Shown: piece by piece, positions 33,469 to 45,972 of the stretch
Numbering within the stretch: the stretch's first letter is position 1
Layout: every line of letters begins with the position of its first letter
Source of the DNA: Corinectria fuckeliana
Taxonomy: Eukaryota > Ascomycota > Sordariomycetes > Hypocreales > Nectriaceae
Assembly: GCA_019137255.1 (NCBI GenBank)
Contig: WPDH01000526.1
Coordinates: forward strand, 1 to 50,066
DNA length: 50,066 nt
Reading direction: 5' to 3'
Made by a program: the position numbers and the translations under genes
The notes under the pieces: model-generated
Told to the model about the DNA's origin: nothing
The model's input: only the letters and a program-made list of their open reading frames with translations
Database searches by the model: none

Positions 33469-36177
33469 TGCGGTAGATTTCGACGTGGATGATGCTCGGA
33501 TTGGGTTCGAAAAGGAAAAGGGGTTGGCGAGCGATGTTTCACTCAAGAAGATGATGTCGGGAGGAGGTTTTGTCGAGGTGAAGTACGGTCAAGGAATGAG
33601 GTAAAGAGGCGAGGTGCGGGGCGGCGACGGGTTTGGTGGGGGTGAATGAGCGGGCGAGCTTAGCTACTCCGTACTAAGTAGGTAGGTTAGGTAGCCTAGG
33701 TGCTGTAGCTTCGCTGAGGAACGGTCTCCTTTTGAAATTTGTTCGACCTAGCGATTATTACTACGTAGTACTACAACGAAACAACACTGGTATTAGCCCC
33801 TTCGTTATCTGGGCGCATCGCAATGGCAAATGTCTCGCTGCGAGGGCATGGAGGCTGGCTACTCACCCAGAGGACGGACGAAGGACGGGTTAAGATAGTT
33901 TGACACGGATACGCACAGTCTACAGGAGGAGACACGTAGAAATGATGTATATGAAATGTCATGTGTCCCTTTTTATCGTATCCTGTTTGTCCTCTCGTCC
34001 GTTAACCTCTTTTTTTTGGTTGGTTTACCCATTGTAATAATGGCTAATTTCTGATTTCGTCAACCTAGAGTCCACCCTACCTAGCTTACCGCTCGCAGCC
34101 ATCTGTGGCGTGGCAACGGGCCAGGATCCCCGGCTGTTTCCCTTGCAGTTTGTATTCAGTCTGCTCTCTACCGCTGTGAAGTGAGTAATTTCTACAGATA
34201 CGGGGTTTGCTGTGCATGTGCACATGCCCTCACGTACTCTGTAAGCTAGGTGCGGTGCGTGAGTCCCGGAGAGGAGGCCAATGTGGACAATCATGGTTTA
34301 AATGCATCATGATAGCCGATCATGAACAAGTACATACATAAGTATATCCCTCCCCCTCTTGTTCATTGTCACCTCATTCCGGACAATCAACGTCTCGCAT
34401 AGATAAGTTATCTACGCACGCACGCAATCATCACGTTCACTCGGTTACCGCCTCTTCGTGCCGTCCTTGTATTTACCGTCCTTTGCACCAAGTACAGCCA
34501 ACAACCAATTGTACGAGTGTCATTATAATCAACAACTTGTGCCCCCCAAAAGAGCCTGGGCCATCAGCACCAAGCCCACTAAACACCAACACCAAGAGAG
34601 TGTCCGGCCCGCTGCCAGCCACGTCCCCACCGGTACCCAAGCTCCTCCAAGCTCCCCTCCCCAAGTTTTGTTTAGTAGTCTACGGTGCGACGACCTCAGG
34701 GGACAAGTAATTAGTTAGATTTAGCTGGCAAGCAAGCATTAGAATCAAATGCGACCAAGAGAGCAGCTCTGGGATATCTACGGCTCTTGTAATTGGGCCG
34801 GCGATACAAGTTCCAGTGGTCTGCAAGATGGGACTATTGCTAAAGCGAAATGAAAGAGTGGGCTTGTCCGTCGAAGCCATCAAGTGTCTGGTGACGCCTT
34901 TAGTCGAGAAGAGCTCATTCGAGAGAAAGGGGCTGCTTTTGTCATTCCTCGGAAGACGTCTTTTATTATCGTCGGTCGGTCATGGCAGTTGGCCTGGACA
35001 ACGACGCCGACAACGAAAAAAGGCAGTAATACCTGAAAGAATGCCGTCCCGTTCCGATCTACTATGTAAGCTAGGCTAGTCAAGATAGTGATTAATAACT
35101 TATCTGACCAGGATGGATCAATTCCTGGCGGGAGTGCTCTCTAACTATTGACCTCTAAACCTCTACAAATCCCTTGCTTCCCGCCACGTGGGCTCAGCAC
35201 TGGATGCAAGCGCAGCTGCCGGCCCGGCTCCGATGTCTTGTCTATGGGGACCTTGGATCATCCCGCCCTGCATTCCTGCTCATAAGAAATAACTCAGAGG
35301 AAATCCGAGATGTGGTTGGATTACTATTTACAATGTGTATATATATTTCTCGGGTAACGCCCGGACAACGTCGACTCCGTAGCCCAGCACTTGAAGGTAC
35401 CAACACCACTGTAGGCCTTGACACACCCACGGCCGCATCTCCCAGCACGCTGAGTATCGATGCACCCCAAAGCCTCTTGCAGCTCCTCCTCCTCCTCTCT
35501 CCACAGCGACTACGGCAGCTAGACAATATGCGTGCCTGGGCTGCAACTCAGCTGGCTAATAAATCCCGCCAAAAAGCTTCCCGCACTCCCCCCACAGGGC
35601 TGCAGATGGGTCTTGGTCTTCTGCAGCCCGGCAGCGAATTACGAGTTATAGTGCCAGTCTAAGGGATGAGACTACCGCACAGAAACGGAGGCATACAAGA
35701 GCGACACAACTTGTCGAAAAAAATATGGAAAATTTACAACTAATCAGCAATCAAAGCCGTTGTTGGTCTATGCCATCGGCCCTTGAAATGCCTGTCACAC
35801 GCGGCTCCGGTTGTCAACGGAAGCGGGTCGCCGTGAATCAGCCCAGCTCAGCTTTCCATGTGCCACTTTTCCCCACGCCGTAGCTCCCGGAAAGCTTCAC
35901 GCCTCGTCCGCCTTGACTTCATTGTTGGTTGAACGACCAAGGTTGGACCCCTCAAAGTCGTGATAGTCTCATTTTTCTTCTCGTCCGTTGTCAACCACCT
36001 GGAATCCAGAGCTAAACTGCGGCGAGTCGCGCCATCTCGTGCCCATTGGGAGAAGGAAAAGTGCTTTGCCGCCGCTGCTCCGCTTCCCACACCGCATGTT
36101 ACGGCGTCCATCACTCTTTGTTTCAATAGTCTCTGAATTGATATCAATCGAGCGTGTTCTCCTCGAAACTCGAAAAC
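33469..36177. other. Divergent intergenic region, 2.7 kb
   Basis: It carries the promoter of the uridylyltransferase on the left and of the Gig1 gene on the right. A motif cluster (TACTCCGTACTAAGTAGGTAG) lies at 33664-33701 and an ACTACGTAGTACTAC palindrome near 33758-33774. Frames at 34366-34718 and 35174-35662 are not convincing. The last 100 bp before 36178 are a typical leader. Confidence 0.5.
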
Positions 36178-36909
36178 ATGGGTAGCCAAACTCCCGTACC
36201 CTACTGGCAGGTCAACATCCCCGAGCCCGAAAGGTCACTGGAGTGTCCCGGATTCCTGCTCGGCATATCCGACAAGGACCGCGGCATCCTTTCCACTCCA
36301 GACTCGGACTACCACGTCCTCGGCTGGGACGAAGTCCGCCAGATCGTCAGAGCCAACCGGCTCCACCAATTCCAGCGAGTTCCCTCCGAGTTGCGCCGCT
36401 ACAAGGCCTACACCTTCAACCTCGCCAAGACCTACGGCAGCGTCGCCAGCTTCATCCTCAACCAGCGACTCCAATGGGCCGCTCCCGTACAGGCCCGCGG
36501 CCGCCCCTTTGAATTCGAAGACGACTTCAAGATCCTCGTCAACGACTGGCCCTACGGCATAGACCCCCGCATTCTGCACCTGGTGGTCTGGACCAAGTTC
36601 AATCTCAAGGAGGATCCCGCTACGGGGGATCTGACGGATCAGGCTCGCAAAGAGATCGATGACTTCGTCACGAGGACGTTTTGGTCACATGTGCCGGACG
36701 ATCATGTAAGGCTCCCAAACGTCTAACTTTCCAGCTTACCCCAATCCAAAGACTAACTTGAGTAGATCATCTGGTTTAAAAACTGGCGCGGCCTTAAGTC
36801 CGTCAGCGCCGTGGAACACTTCCACGTCATGATGTTCGACCCAGATCCCGACTTTGTCCGCACTGTCACAAACGGTGACATCCCGCGGTGCCAAGTATCT
36901 AACCATTAG
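36178..36909 (+). CDS. gig1: N-acetylglucosamine-induced protein 1 (Gig1/DUF3605) family
   Basis: Two exons (36178-36705, 36766-36909) give 223 residues; the 60-nt intron (GTAAGG...TAG) lies in phase 0 between VPDDH and IIWFKNWRGLKSV. Family marks are HVLGWDEVRQIVRANRLHQFQRVPSELRRY near the N-terminus, the FKILVNDWPYGIDPRILHLVVWTKF core, then the basic-aromatic WFKNW and the closing VEHFHVMMFDPDPDFV. DUF3605 proteins include Candida Gig1, induced by N-acetylglucosamine; the biochemical role is not established to my knowledge. No signal peptide or membrane segment is seen, so it is probably cytosolic. The ATG in AAAACATGGG is preceded by a pyrimidine-rich leader. It is convergent with the aldolase-like gene 163 bp downstream. 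Confidence 0.88.
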
Positions 36910-37072
36910 TCTTGCGTCTTAGATCCGGTAAATGTTGCTGCGATAGAGTATTGCATTGGGGATTCGTAATGTGCATACTTGGTGAGAAATTTTGGGCGGC
37001 ACAGTCACATATGCAGCGTGTTTATACCGAGCTTTTTTCCGATCTCCCCTTTAATTGATACTTTTCTGTGTT

Positions 37073-38027
37073 TCATGTCGAGTTGATAACATCCTCGATG
37101 CTCGTCCTCAGCTCTACGCAAGCCGCGTCCGCAAACGGCACCGCCGTCGGCTTCTCCAGCCCAATCCGAAGCTGCCAATTCGATGTGTTTGCAGAGTCTC
37201 CGATGCTTGATCTCAGGTGTGTTGCGGCACGCAACGCAATGTCGGTCGCCAGCGCCTCTAGGGTCTCGAAAGACGACATTGTCATAGTCTAAAAGGGAAG
37301 GACGGGGAGTGTTAGTTATTTCAGATGTCCTGTTCGAGTCTCCTCCTGCACTCACATCAACAACCGCCTCCTCGAGCGGGGCGTAGCCGTCCTTGTAATT
37401 GCCGTACTTCTCGATGCCAATATTCGCCACCACTACCTGCTTGGCCATCCGCTCGTTGTCGTTGACGCCAATCAGAGTGGGCACTCGCAGTCCTTGGAGG
37501 CTCAGCGTCAGGCCCCTCGCTTGCATAGATGACCCTTGGAACACAGCCGATGCAGAGAGGCCGACTCCGCTTCCCAGCAATGACGCCTTTGTCAGGACCA
37601 CCGAGACGGTCAAGCGGCGGACGTAGCCCAAGTTCAAGAAGGCGCCTTTCTCGCTGGTGTTCACCGGTGTTCCTCGAGTGTCAACCCCCGTGAGATCCGT
37701 CCAGATACTGTCCACGACGCCATGCAGAGACGCAGTTTCACCGGCGGCCGCCTGGGTGTCCAGGCGTCCGAGAGTAGCCATGATCGCCTTGCTGAGCAAC
37801 CCGTAATGCACCGTGTCCGAGGCCACCACGTCTGCCGACGAGGACGACCCAAACGGTTGTGCAAGGGAGACCTCAGCAGACACGAGAACCGGCTGCGGTC
37901 TGCCGGGGCGACCCCAGGCGTCCTGAGGGCCCTGGACGGCGGACTGCAGGTTTCTCACCCGCACAACGGCCGAGGGCTCTCCCTCAGCAGTCTGAAGCTG
38001 CCGGGACGTCTGGATGGGGGCAGCCAT
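37073..38027 (-). CDS. Dihydroneopterin aldolase-like protein with two FolB domains
   Basis: Two exons (38027-37356, 37288-37073) give 295 residues; the 67-nt intron is GTGAGT...TAG in phase 0 (EEAVVD joined to TMTMSSFETLE). Domain 1, about residues 18-120, has VRVRNLQSAV, QPVLVSAEVSL and a DTVHYGLLSKAIMATL helix. Domain 2, about 130-295, has GLRVPTLIGVNDNERMAKQVVVANIGIE, DTMTMSSFETLEALATDIALRAA and the final LRIGLEKPTAVPFADAACVELRTS. FolB proteins split 7,8-dihydroneopterin to 6-hydroxymethyl-dihydropterin and glycolaldehyde in folate synthesis. In yeasts this activity is part of the fused Fol1 protein, while this gene carries no HPPK or DHPS part. Whether it is an active aldolase is inference. 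The start is the first in-frame ATG (CTCATGGCT); a longer upstream frame begins with TTG. Confidence 0.85.
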
Positions 38028-41000
38028 GAGTGAACGTCCGGAGGATGAGCTCGCGTGGTGGGGTGCAGCGATGAATGGATGAACGTCGACGCGTTGTTCG
38101 ATGGCGCGTCTATGACCTAATGTGAGACGTTGTTTCTCTTGATTAGATAGATGGGATGAATTGCTGGGTCTGGCTTTCAATACGAAGTCGATGGACTAAA
38201 TAGTAGATGACAAAATCCAGCAGAAAAACGCCTTTCAGGTATGGCGGGGTATCTAATCTCCTCGATTGTTGTCATGCACTCAGAATCATCTAGGCATAGT
38301 CCAACTGGCAGCTTAAAATCAACCGCGATGCAGAAAGACCCAAGTCAATTTTGAACAATTATCACCAATATTTAATCTCCAAGCAACATTTTACCTTGCC
38401 TAACTACCTAAGGTATTAATTAGTAATATTTGTGATGGCAAATTTCGTGCAAATTTTCAGACTTTTCGCAAGACGCCTACCCTATACTAGACGGGTGAAT
38501 TCGATCTGAACGAACCCTGGGTAATTTGCGACCGAGTGGTGCGCATGTAAATGAGGTGATATTTCAGCGAGATCATATTGTACATAGTCATATATATGCG
38601 TGCATGGTTTTTGAACCTGTCTCAATCACATTCACCCTGGTCGTCCCTCAGGCTGCTCCGGCTATGTTCATGACATCGCAAGTTTCTCACTACTTACACA
38701 CAAACCCTACGACCTCACGCACACGCAAGCAATCCTTCCTGCGGATCAGCCCGATTCCTACCCATTGCAACGGGTCGCAGGATTTGACATCATCGACCGT
38801 GACCCCGTGTTGTCTCGTGTGCTGTGCCCAAGGAGAGTCTCACGACCCGCAGTCCTCACTGGACACATTTATTCCGCGTTGTGTGAGAAAACGCGTGTTT
38901 TCTCTATGGCCGAGCCCCCAGCGTTGCTGAAAGAATGATACTTTTTCTACGTTATGACTAGCGAGAGGACAAGGCAACCAATTGCTCGGGAAGCAGGAGG
39001 TGCTGACCACGCACATTCTCTTCGAAGAAGCCAGACCCGAGAATGCGAATTCAGAAGAGCACTGGACGGACCAAGGCAGTACTTGACAACCTTGACGGTA
39101 GATGGAGTCAAGGCCGAACAAGGCGTAAATATTTCTTAATTGTGCCCGCCCTGATAATAGAGGCACCGAGAAACGTCCTGAAGCGGCAGGTCTGTAACAA
39201 CAGTAACAAAGACGCTGTCGCGGAACCCGACTTCTGTGCAATTACATCAGGTTCAAGATCGAACCAGAACTGGAAAGTATTGCGCCCATCCCAAAGTCGA
39301 CTTGTCCTTATTTGGCGGATCAGTTGAGCGTCCATCTGCCCTAGCCCTGCAGCCTTGGGATATCGAATCCACGACGACTGGGAAATTCTGCGTTGATTCA
39401 ATTCAATTGTCCAGGCGAAAAGGCTTTGGCCGCTAGTCAAGCGACCGATACATCGGGATCGTGGGTCCCGGACGGTGGAGCTTTGAGTCTGACCGCGGAG
39501 TTGGTTGATGCGACCCGGGCAGTGAAACGCGGTGGACCTGATGAGATCTGAGATGACACCATCGCAGCCCAATTCACCGCAGCGGCTTGGCTTGACTTGG
39601 CTTTGACGAGCAATCCGGCTTCCATATTTTTACATGTCGCCGACCAAGCCTCGCGTAGAGTGGTTCCCCTCGTTGCATGGAAGCTGTCGTAGGAGATGAA
39701 GCCGTAGATGGTTAGCCGGCCCCCGTAGACCTGGCTTGCTCCGTAGTCCTTACACAGGGCTGCATTCTGCAGACGATCATCGAGGTCGAAAACTGTTTGA
39801 TGCAGCCAGCCCCTCGGAGCAGGGCTGAACAGGAGACTTGTTCCTCGGACGGTAGTTCCCCGTTCGAGTTTTCATCGGCGAGCCTTGCTGCGCTAGTTTC
39901 ACTGGAAGCTATTGCCTTCTACCAGGGGAATAGCTCATGACAGTCAATACTATCCTGTTCCGTAAGGGGAACGTCAGATAGAAAGTGACGCCGGCCTCAT
40001 TCTACTTTGAGGTGTCTGTAATGTAAGCAACAAGGTCCACCACGTTGACTGTAGCTTCCCTGCCCTGGTCTCACAATGAGTCGAAGGCAGCTGCAAGGAA
40101 GCTTTCTAGGCAATGGGTGATCTTGGGGGCGGAGAAAGAAACTGCGGGGAGTCGGGCTCAGGGGTAAGAGATACGATAGGTAGTCTAAGCATAAATCAAG
40201 CAGAGGCTTGCAGCGATCGTGGTGAACTATTTCGGAGTTGAAGCTAAATGGAGTTAGCCACCCGCAGAGGCATTGTCCTCACCCAACACGCCTGAGGCGG
40301 ATACCAGCCAGCCAAGCTGCAGGTGTGCTTCATGCTCCGTACTTTGACGAATATTCTCTCAAAGGCTTTGGCCAACAATTACCATCTTAACGTTCGGACC
40401 TCTCGTGGGCCTTTCGTGGGCCCAAAAGAGCCCGCTGTTATCGATACAGGCGTGGCGGCGTGAACGGTCCTTTTAGTTTCCTCAACTGAGAAGGAATCGG
40501 GACGGTAAACTCCCTATGTTCTTCTTGGTCTCACATGAAGCGGTTAGGTAATGGTGATCGTACCCGTACCCTTCATGGTGAGTACGGATACCAAATGCCA
40601 AAAAATTAGACTCCAAGTGTGGATTGGTGAATTGTCCGTAGTCTGCTTAGTGTCTCCGGGGTACCGAAATGCTATTGCCTCTGTTACATAGATCGTCGTT
40701 CAAAAACAAGGGTGCATCATCTCTAACCATTCCGGACCTCGTTTAACGACGCCCTACGGACATAGACTAGGTTCTTTTGGTGTTTTCAGTTTCACGTCGA
40801 CCCTGCCCGACTTCGCTTGTCCTCGGCATGTCGGGGAACATTGTTAGAGAGGCGATGTGACGTTTGAGCGATATCCTTGCGAACCTGCAGACCAGGCGGA
40901 GACCCCTCCCTGGTCCTGCCCTCGGCTGGGGGGATTTTGGCCCTAGGACGTTGGTAACTGCACTAAATTTAGTGTGGCGAGTTCAAAGAATGTTCCCGAC

Positions 41001-44000
41001 AGTCTGGGGTCTGTGAAGAGGCATGTTCAGAGTAGAAATTTACTGATTCGAGTGTATTAACCTTAATGCGGTCCTGTCCGATCTGTGGTGCCTGGCAAGT
41101 ATGGGTGTCCTGGTCGGCCATCTCAGACAACTGCGACGAGGGGGACGGCTGTAGTTAGAGGGTTGCATTGCGTTGGGTCTATGTAACAACCTGGTCTCGA
41201 CATGTGTTTAGCTTACCGACTCATTCCTTGACAGGGACGAGGGTGATATGACCGCTTTTACTTGCCCTTTGGGCCAAGTAAGGTTGGATGCGCGACAGTT
41301 GAAGTCCTGGGAGTCCAGTCAAAATAACAACGGATAAAACCCCCGGTGGGAGAGTCAAACCGTGTTAGATGAGCTTCTAGAGGACTCGGAGAAGACACAC
41401 TGTTGACTTTCCAAAAAGGGTATCTGAACCGCCCCAACACAGGCTGGCTGTTGCTATCCCATTAGCAGGCGTGAGGTAGTGCAGCCACACGGCTGATGGT
41501 TCAGGGTTCTGAGCAGATCAAGCCGTTCCCCCGATGCAACGCTGCTCCGGTGAGACGTGGTGATCATCTTCATGGGTTTCGGAGTAGCGGGTGGTGTGGT
41601 GTGGTGTGCCTTCGTAGATTGAGGAAAGTATCTGATGGCTTCACATGTTAGCTAATGAAAGTCCAGTTGATGATAAACCCGATTTTTTTTTTGGAAAAAG
41701 AGGCGGACTGGTCTAGCCAAACTGGAATGCGGGGAAAAAGACGAAGACGCATCTTGTAGATGAGGACGACATGGTGACCATGTTGAATCTGGGGATGGGC
41801 CCATTACTTCTTGACACACTTCAAGGGTTCCACAGTTTAAACAAGACGGCCTGGAGAATTTTGGAAAGGGATATTAGGATAGGCTGCTTGCGAGCTCGAC
41901 GGCTGTGACACGGTATGGGTGCGCCTGGGTTGAAGCAATTGCTTCATCAATCCTCGCCGACAGACAGACAGGGTAGCTCACTTAGCCGAACTGTTAGGTG
42001 TGCTTCGCATGATGGATGGGGACGGAACGACATCTGATGTCTCAGACCCTGCAGCGAAGGGCTGGAAGAAAAAACTCCAGTAAAAAATCTCGACCCAATG
42101 AGATGTGATGGTGATGACGGTGGTGGTGTAGGGGTGAGCATGTGTGCGCCTGTGTGGATGCAAGGTACGTTATGCATCACTGTGGCACAATGACTAGCCG
42201 GATGATGCTGTTGGTACGGCCAAAAAACCAACATCATGCGACGGTGCTGCATCTCCGGATACGATACATCAGGCAGATGTGTTGCGAGTGACGGGTTTGA
42301 TAGACGTTGATGTGACCGTTGCACTGTCATTTCGTGTCTCGGGAGCTGAGCAAAAGACAAGAGGAAACCGCAATGGCTGGCGGCAATCGGTGACTCCGGT
42401 CAATGGGCTATCGTCGAACCCATGTGCTGGTCTGACAGCCCAACACATTGAAGCATCAGGCAAGAGCTGTTCGTCAGCTGTTGGGGAGACGCAGGGTATG
42501 AATGTTACCACGGCATGGCACCTTAGTTGGATGGCATGAGCGTAACGTAGTTAAGTCCCTGGGCTTGTAAGAATGAATGATTGTAGCTGTTGCCTTGTGT
42601 AAGTTGGCGGTCTTAACGTGTAAGGCCTTGAATCAAGCGAAATTGCTACAGCACAACGACTGCGTCTCTGGTTCTGACTGGATCCGCCGAAAATTGATCG
42701 ACACAGCGTCAAGAATCAAGTGACTCAATGTTTCCTGATGAGGAAAGCCAATCGCATTGTCGACCAGGTCAACTCAAAGGACCGGGGTCCATACGCTCCA
42801 TGCAGTGAGCAATGGGCAACGAGCATCGAGCATGGACATGGATATGATGATGGGTGTCGTCGCTGTGGAGAAAGAGGGGGAAGAAGGGTCGAGAAGCCAC
42901 TCACAGCGCAGGAACGCGTGCTGGCCGTCCGGAGGCTTCAAGGGGCTGAGCGAATGACTCCCCGAGAAGTCCAACTCACGGCGCGCGGCGATGGGCGACG
43001 GCCGATGGGCGGGTGTGACTGGCTCAGGACTGCCGCGCTGATGGCAATGTTGACAGTCTTAATTGAGCTCGATACGGGCGCTCGCGCGCCTGCAACTAAC
43101 CGTCACCACCGCTCTCTCATTAGTCACACACAAGAAGTCGCTGGTGCAGATAATTGGATGCCTAGGTCAGCGGTCCAGGAATAGCAGATCGTAGACTCGG
43201 AAACCACGCAGGTAATAGGCTCGTTGATGTTTGGACCTAGATAGAGGCTAGCACCAGCGGGATGGGCCTCTTTAGCCGGCAACGGCCAACTGGGGAGGCG
43301 GGTGTCGGAGCAAGGGTTGACGTTAGTTGCGCTGGGCATGTTGCTAGAAGTTAAGACGGCGAATGCTACCGTGCTGAGCATGCTGTCGGTTTCCAAGTAT
43401 CGGTACTAGCGTGCAGACATATCGGTGGACACGGCCAGCGGTTGAACATTGATCATCTTGTCGCCTTGGCCATGGGCTGTAGATAGGTGAGAAGAAAATT
43501 TTCAATTGCAAGACAGATGGTACGTATTCGATCGCCTCAGCCCTACTAACGGCGGGAGGATGCCGAAGGGAGGTGCGGTCGGGTCCCGTGACGTTCCCAA
43601 GGGCTTCCTTGCTCAAGGCCGCTTATAGCGACGTTATATTGCCATTCTCGTTGCTCATTGGAGCCAAATGTCGGTGCCTTGACCATGCTGCCATGCTCAG
43701 TGGATAGAGCTTTCAGCTTCGACCCAACATTTCTCTCGACAATGCCGCGGCGGGCGTGAGGGTTTGCAGTTTCTAGTCTTCTGTGCCTTATTAGGTCGTT
43801 TTATCGACATTGCTAGCGAAGGCCAAGTCCCGCAAACCAAGTCCTGGTTTCTAGACGCCGTGACCCTAGAACGGAGCCCGCCTAGAATCTAAAATAGTCC
43901 AACATCGTGGTGCGACATGCCATGGCGAGCATGATCGCTTCGTACCCACCAGCTAGCTAGGACATGCTCTGTCACTAAAACTTAGTAGTGAAGAACGTGG

Positions 44001-45972
44001 CGGCGAGATCTGTGCATACACTCTTCGGTGAAACAACTTCGGTACGACGTAATAGCGGGCCGACGAAGACGACGACGACGATGACGTTGCGAAGAGGACA
44101 GGTCATAGAACCCCCCCTCCACATCTCACAACAGAGTTGTCAGTTGAGGCCTTTTGGGAGGCCACCCCGCTAGATCGCCTCCGGAGGCCCTCTGCCGATA
44201 GATAATCTAGGCACTCAGGTGAGCGGCCTGGCCGCGTTCAATCGCACCCGTGATCCAATTCGTTGCAAGACCTGCGGACACACAGGTAGAAGCACAGGTA
44301 CAAGCCACCCTCTCCATGGCATGGAAACCACCAGCTTCACGGCTCCTACCGTAGGTACCCTCAACCAGCTGCAACATCCTGCATGCGAGCTAAGCCGGCT
44401 GCTACTATTCTTTGGCGAGGTGCTGGCCTTCTATCCGCCAGACAAAACCTAGACTACCTATCACTGATGGCTGAGCATGGACTCATTTCCCAGCACAAGG
44501 TGAGAATAACAGCCCCGGTGCCCTGGTTGGTAGGGCTCCCCAATATTCTTCGCGCCCTTCGCGCCCTTCATCATAGCCCGGGCTTCCAAGACGTGCTTCG
44601 AGAGCAGGTTCCCCGTGCTACGAGCTCCCGGGCCCCCCGATCCGGGTATCGACAAACGGCCGACCTGATACCTACAGTAGCAACCTACCACTCAGAGGGA
44701 GCAATCCGTGGGTTGAGTGACTTCACTCCTAGCATTGGCCGCATCTGGATGCCAGGGCCTGGGGGTAGCGCTGTGGTGGGAGGAGACTGGCGGAGCGGGC
44801 AGACATCCCCTGGCGGAACCCCTCCACTAACGCACTCCCCCCTCCCCCCCCTCCCCCCCCAACCACAGGCCCGCCACCAGCCTTGGGAAGGGCTCCTCCA
44901 CTTGAAAACCTCCGGCTCTGCCAAACCTCGCCTGTTCCCCTGACATTAGCACACACACGCAACTCCATAATAACAGAGATCCCTTCTGGGCCCTGGCAGC
45001 ATCCCAAGCCCGGCTGTGGTGCGCGCTACACGGCGGCGGGTCCATCAATACCCCTGCGACACTGCCCGTTGGCTCTTCCCCTCCTCCCCGCCGCTTTCAT
45101 CGAGCCTCCCGATGGGCGCCCTCCTCGTCATGACCGACAACCCTCCCAACTCCTCCCCCAATGGCAAGACACAGCCCGCCTGGTCATGGTGCCTCGCAGC
45201 GTCGGGGGCACAGAGCACGCGTCGATTCGGCCGCCTACACCGGCCTCATTGGTCCCTGAGCAAAGGCCCCTGTTCGGCCCCGCGGCTCCGAGTGGACGGG
45301 AGGGAAAGCTGTAAGATGCAGAGAAACTCTTCGGCCCAGCATGGCAGGGGTGGCGAGACGAGGGACTCGAGGGATCCAGGGGACGTCCATCTCCGCCTCA
45401 CCTTGGCCTTTGTCCCTCTGGTCTGTGGTTTCCGCGGTGTCCAAACTACTTTATATGGCCGGCGTGCCCTCCGTCCTCGCGCGCGGCCTCGTTTCTCGCT
45501 GCCCGGCTCTTATTTGATTTCCAGTCCTGCCACATTGTTGTTGGTGTTGCCATCCTAATTCTGTGCTCACTTTGACCGTCCCATTCCCCATCCTTGTGTA
45601 ATACCCATCCCAAGTTACCTCCTATTACACCATCGACCCCCCTCTGCGTTGGACTCGCTTCCTTAGTGTCCTACTTCCGAACATCTTGTACACAGTTCCG
45701 TTGCCATTACTGTCGAATCCGTCTCGGAACCCCCGCTCGGCCAAGCACAGTCGAAGCCTATTGAAGCATGCTTGTGCTAGAGGCATATTGAGACATTCTA
45801 TTGCGAGATCATTCTCTTGAATCGATCACCGACGACCGCTATCTACCTATCCTGCCTCGGCAGCATCGAAGTCTTCACCGGCCGCAAGAGAGAGTCCACA
45901 ACTTAGACGGCGCCCATTGCGCCCCAACTTCCATTTCTACAACCTCCCAGCCTTTGTTTCTCCTCATTCACC
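38028..45972. other. Eight-kilobase gene-poor stretch
   Basis: I find no multi-exon gene. Between about 39640 and 41250 there is not even a 60-codon frame on either strand. Longer frames at 41947-42360 (minus), 42720-43184 (plus), 44383-44943 (plus) and 45016-45558 (plus) have no pattern and clash with others. One small frame with a hydrophobic start (43124-43381, minus) is listed separately. Base composition is mixed and not strongly AT-rich, so this is not heavily RIP-mutated. The last kilobase should be the promoter and leader of the receptor gene. No transposon ends, rRNA or tRNA were seen. Confidence 0.5.
43124..43381 (-). CDS. Weak candidate small secreted Cys-containing protein
   Basis: An 85-residue frame begins MLSTVAFAVLTSSN, a short hydrophobic start that could be a signal peptide. 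It continues with four Cys in the mature part (NPCSD, PITCVV, TICYSW, TSCV at the very end). Codon third positions look coding-like. An in-frame ATG five codons upstream (43396) would also work but weakens the signal. There is no family, no transcript evidence and no clear leader, so chance is a real alternative. Confidence 0.3.
   Translation of the reverse strand: MLSTVAFAVLTSSNMPSATNVNPCSDTRLPSWPLPAKEAHPAGASLYLGPNINEPITCVVSESTICYSWTADLGIQLSAPATSCV

Noticed and set aside
37005..38180. Longer start for the aldolase-like protein
   Set aside because: The extra 51 codons begin with TTG, not ATG. The first ATG in frame is at 38027.
44383..45558. Two long plus-strand frames upstream of the receptor
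   Set aside because: Pro/Arg/Ser-rich without pattern and located in the likely receptor promoter. No splice chain gives a sensible protein.
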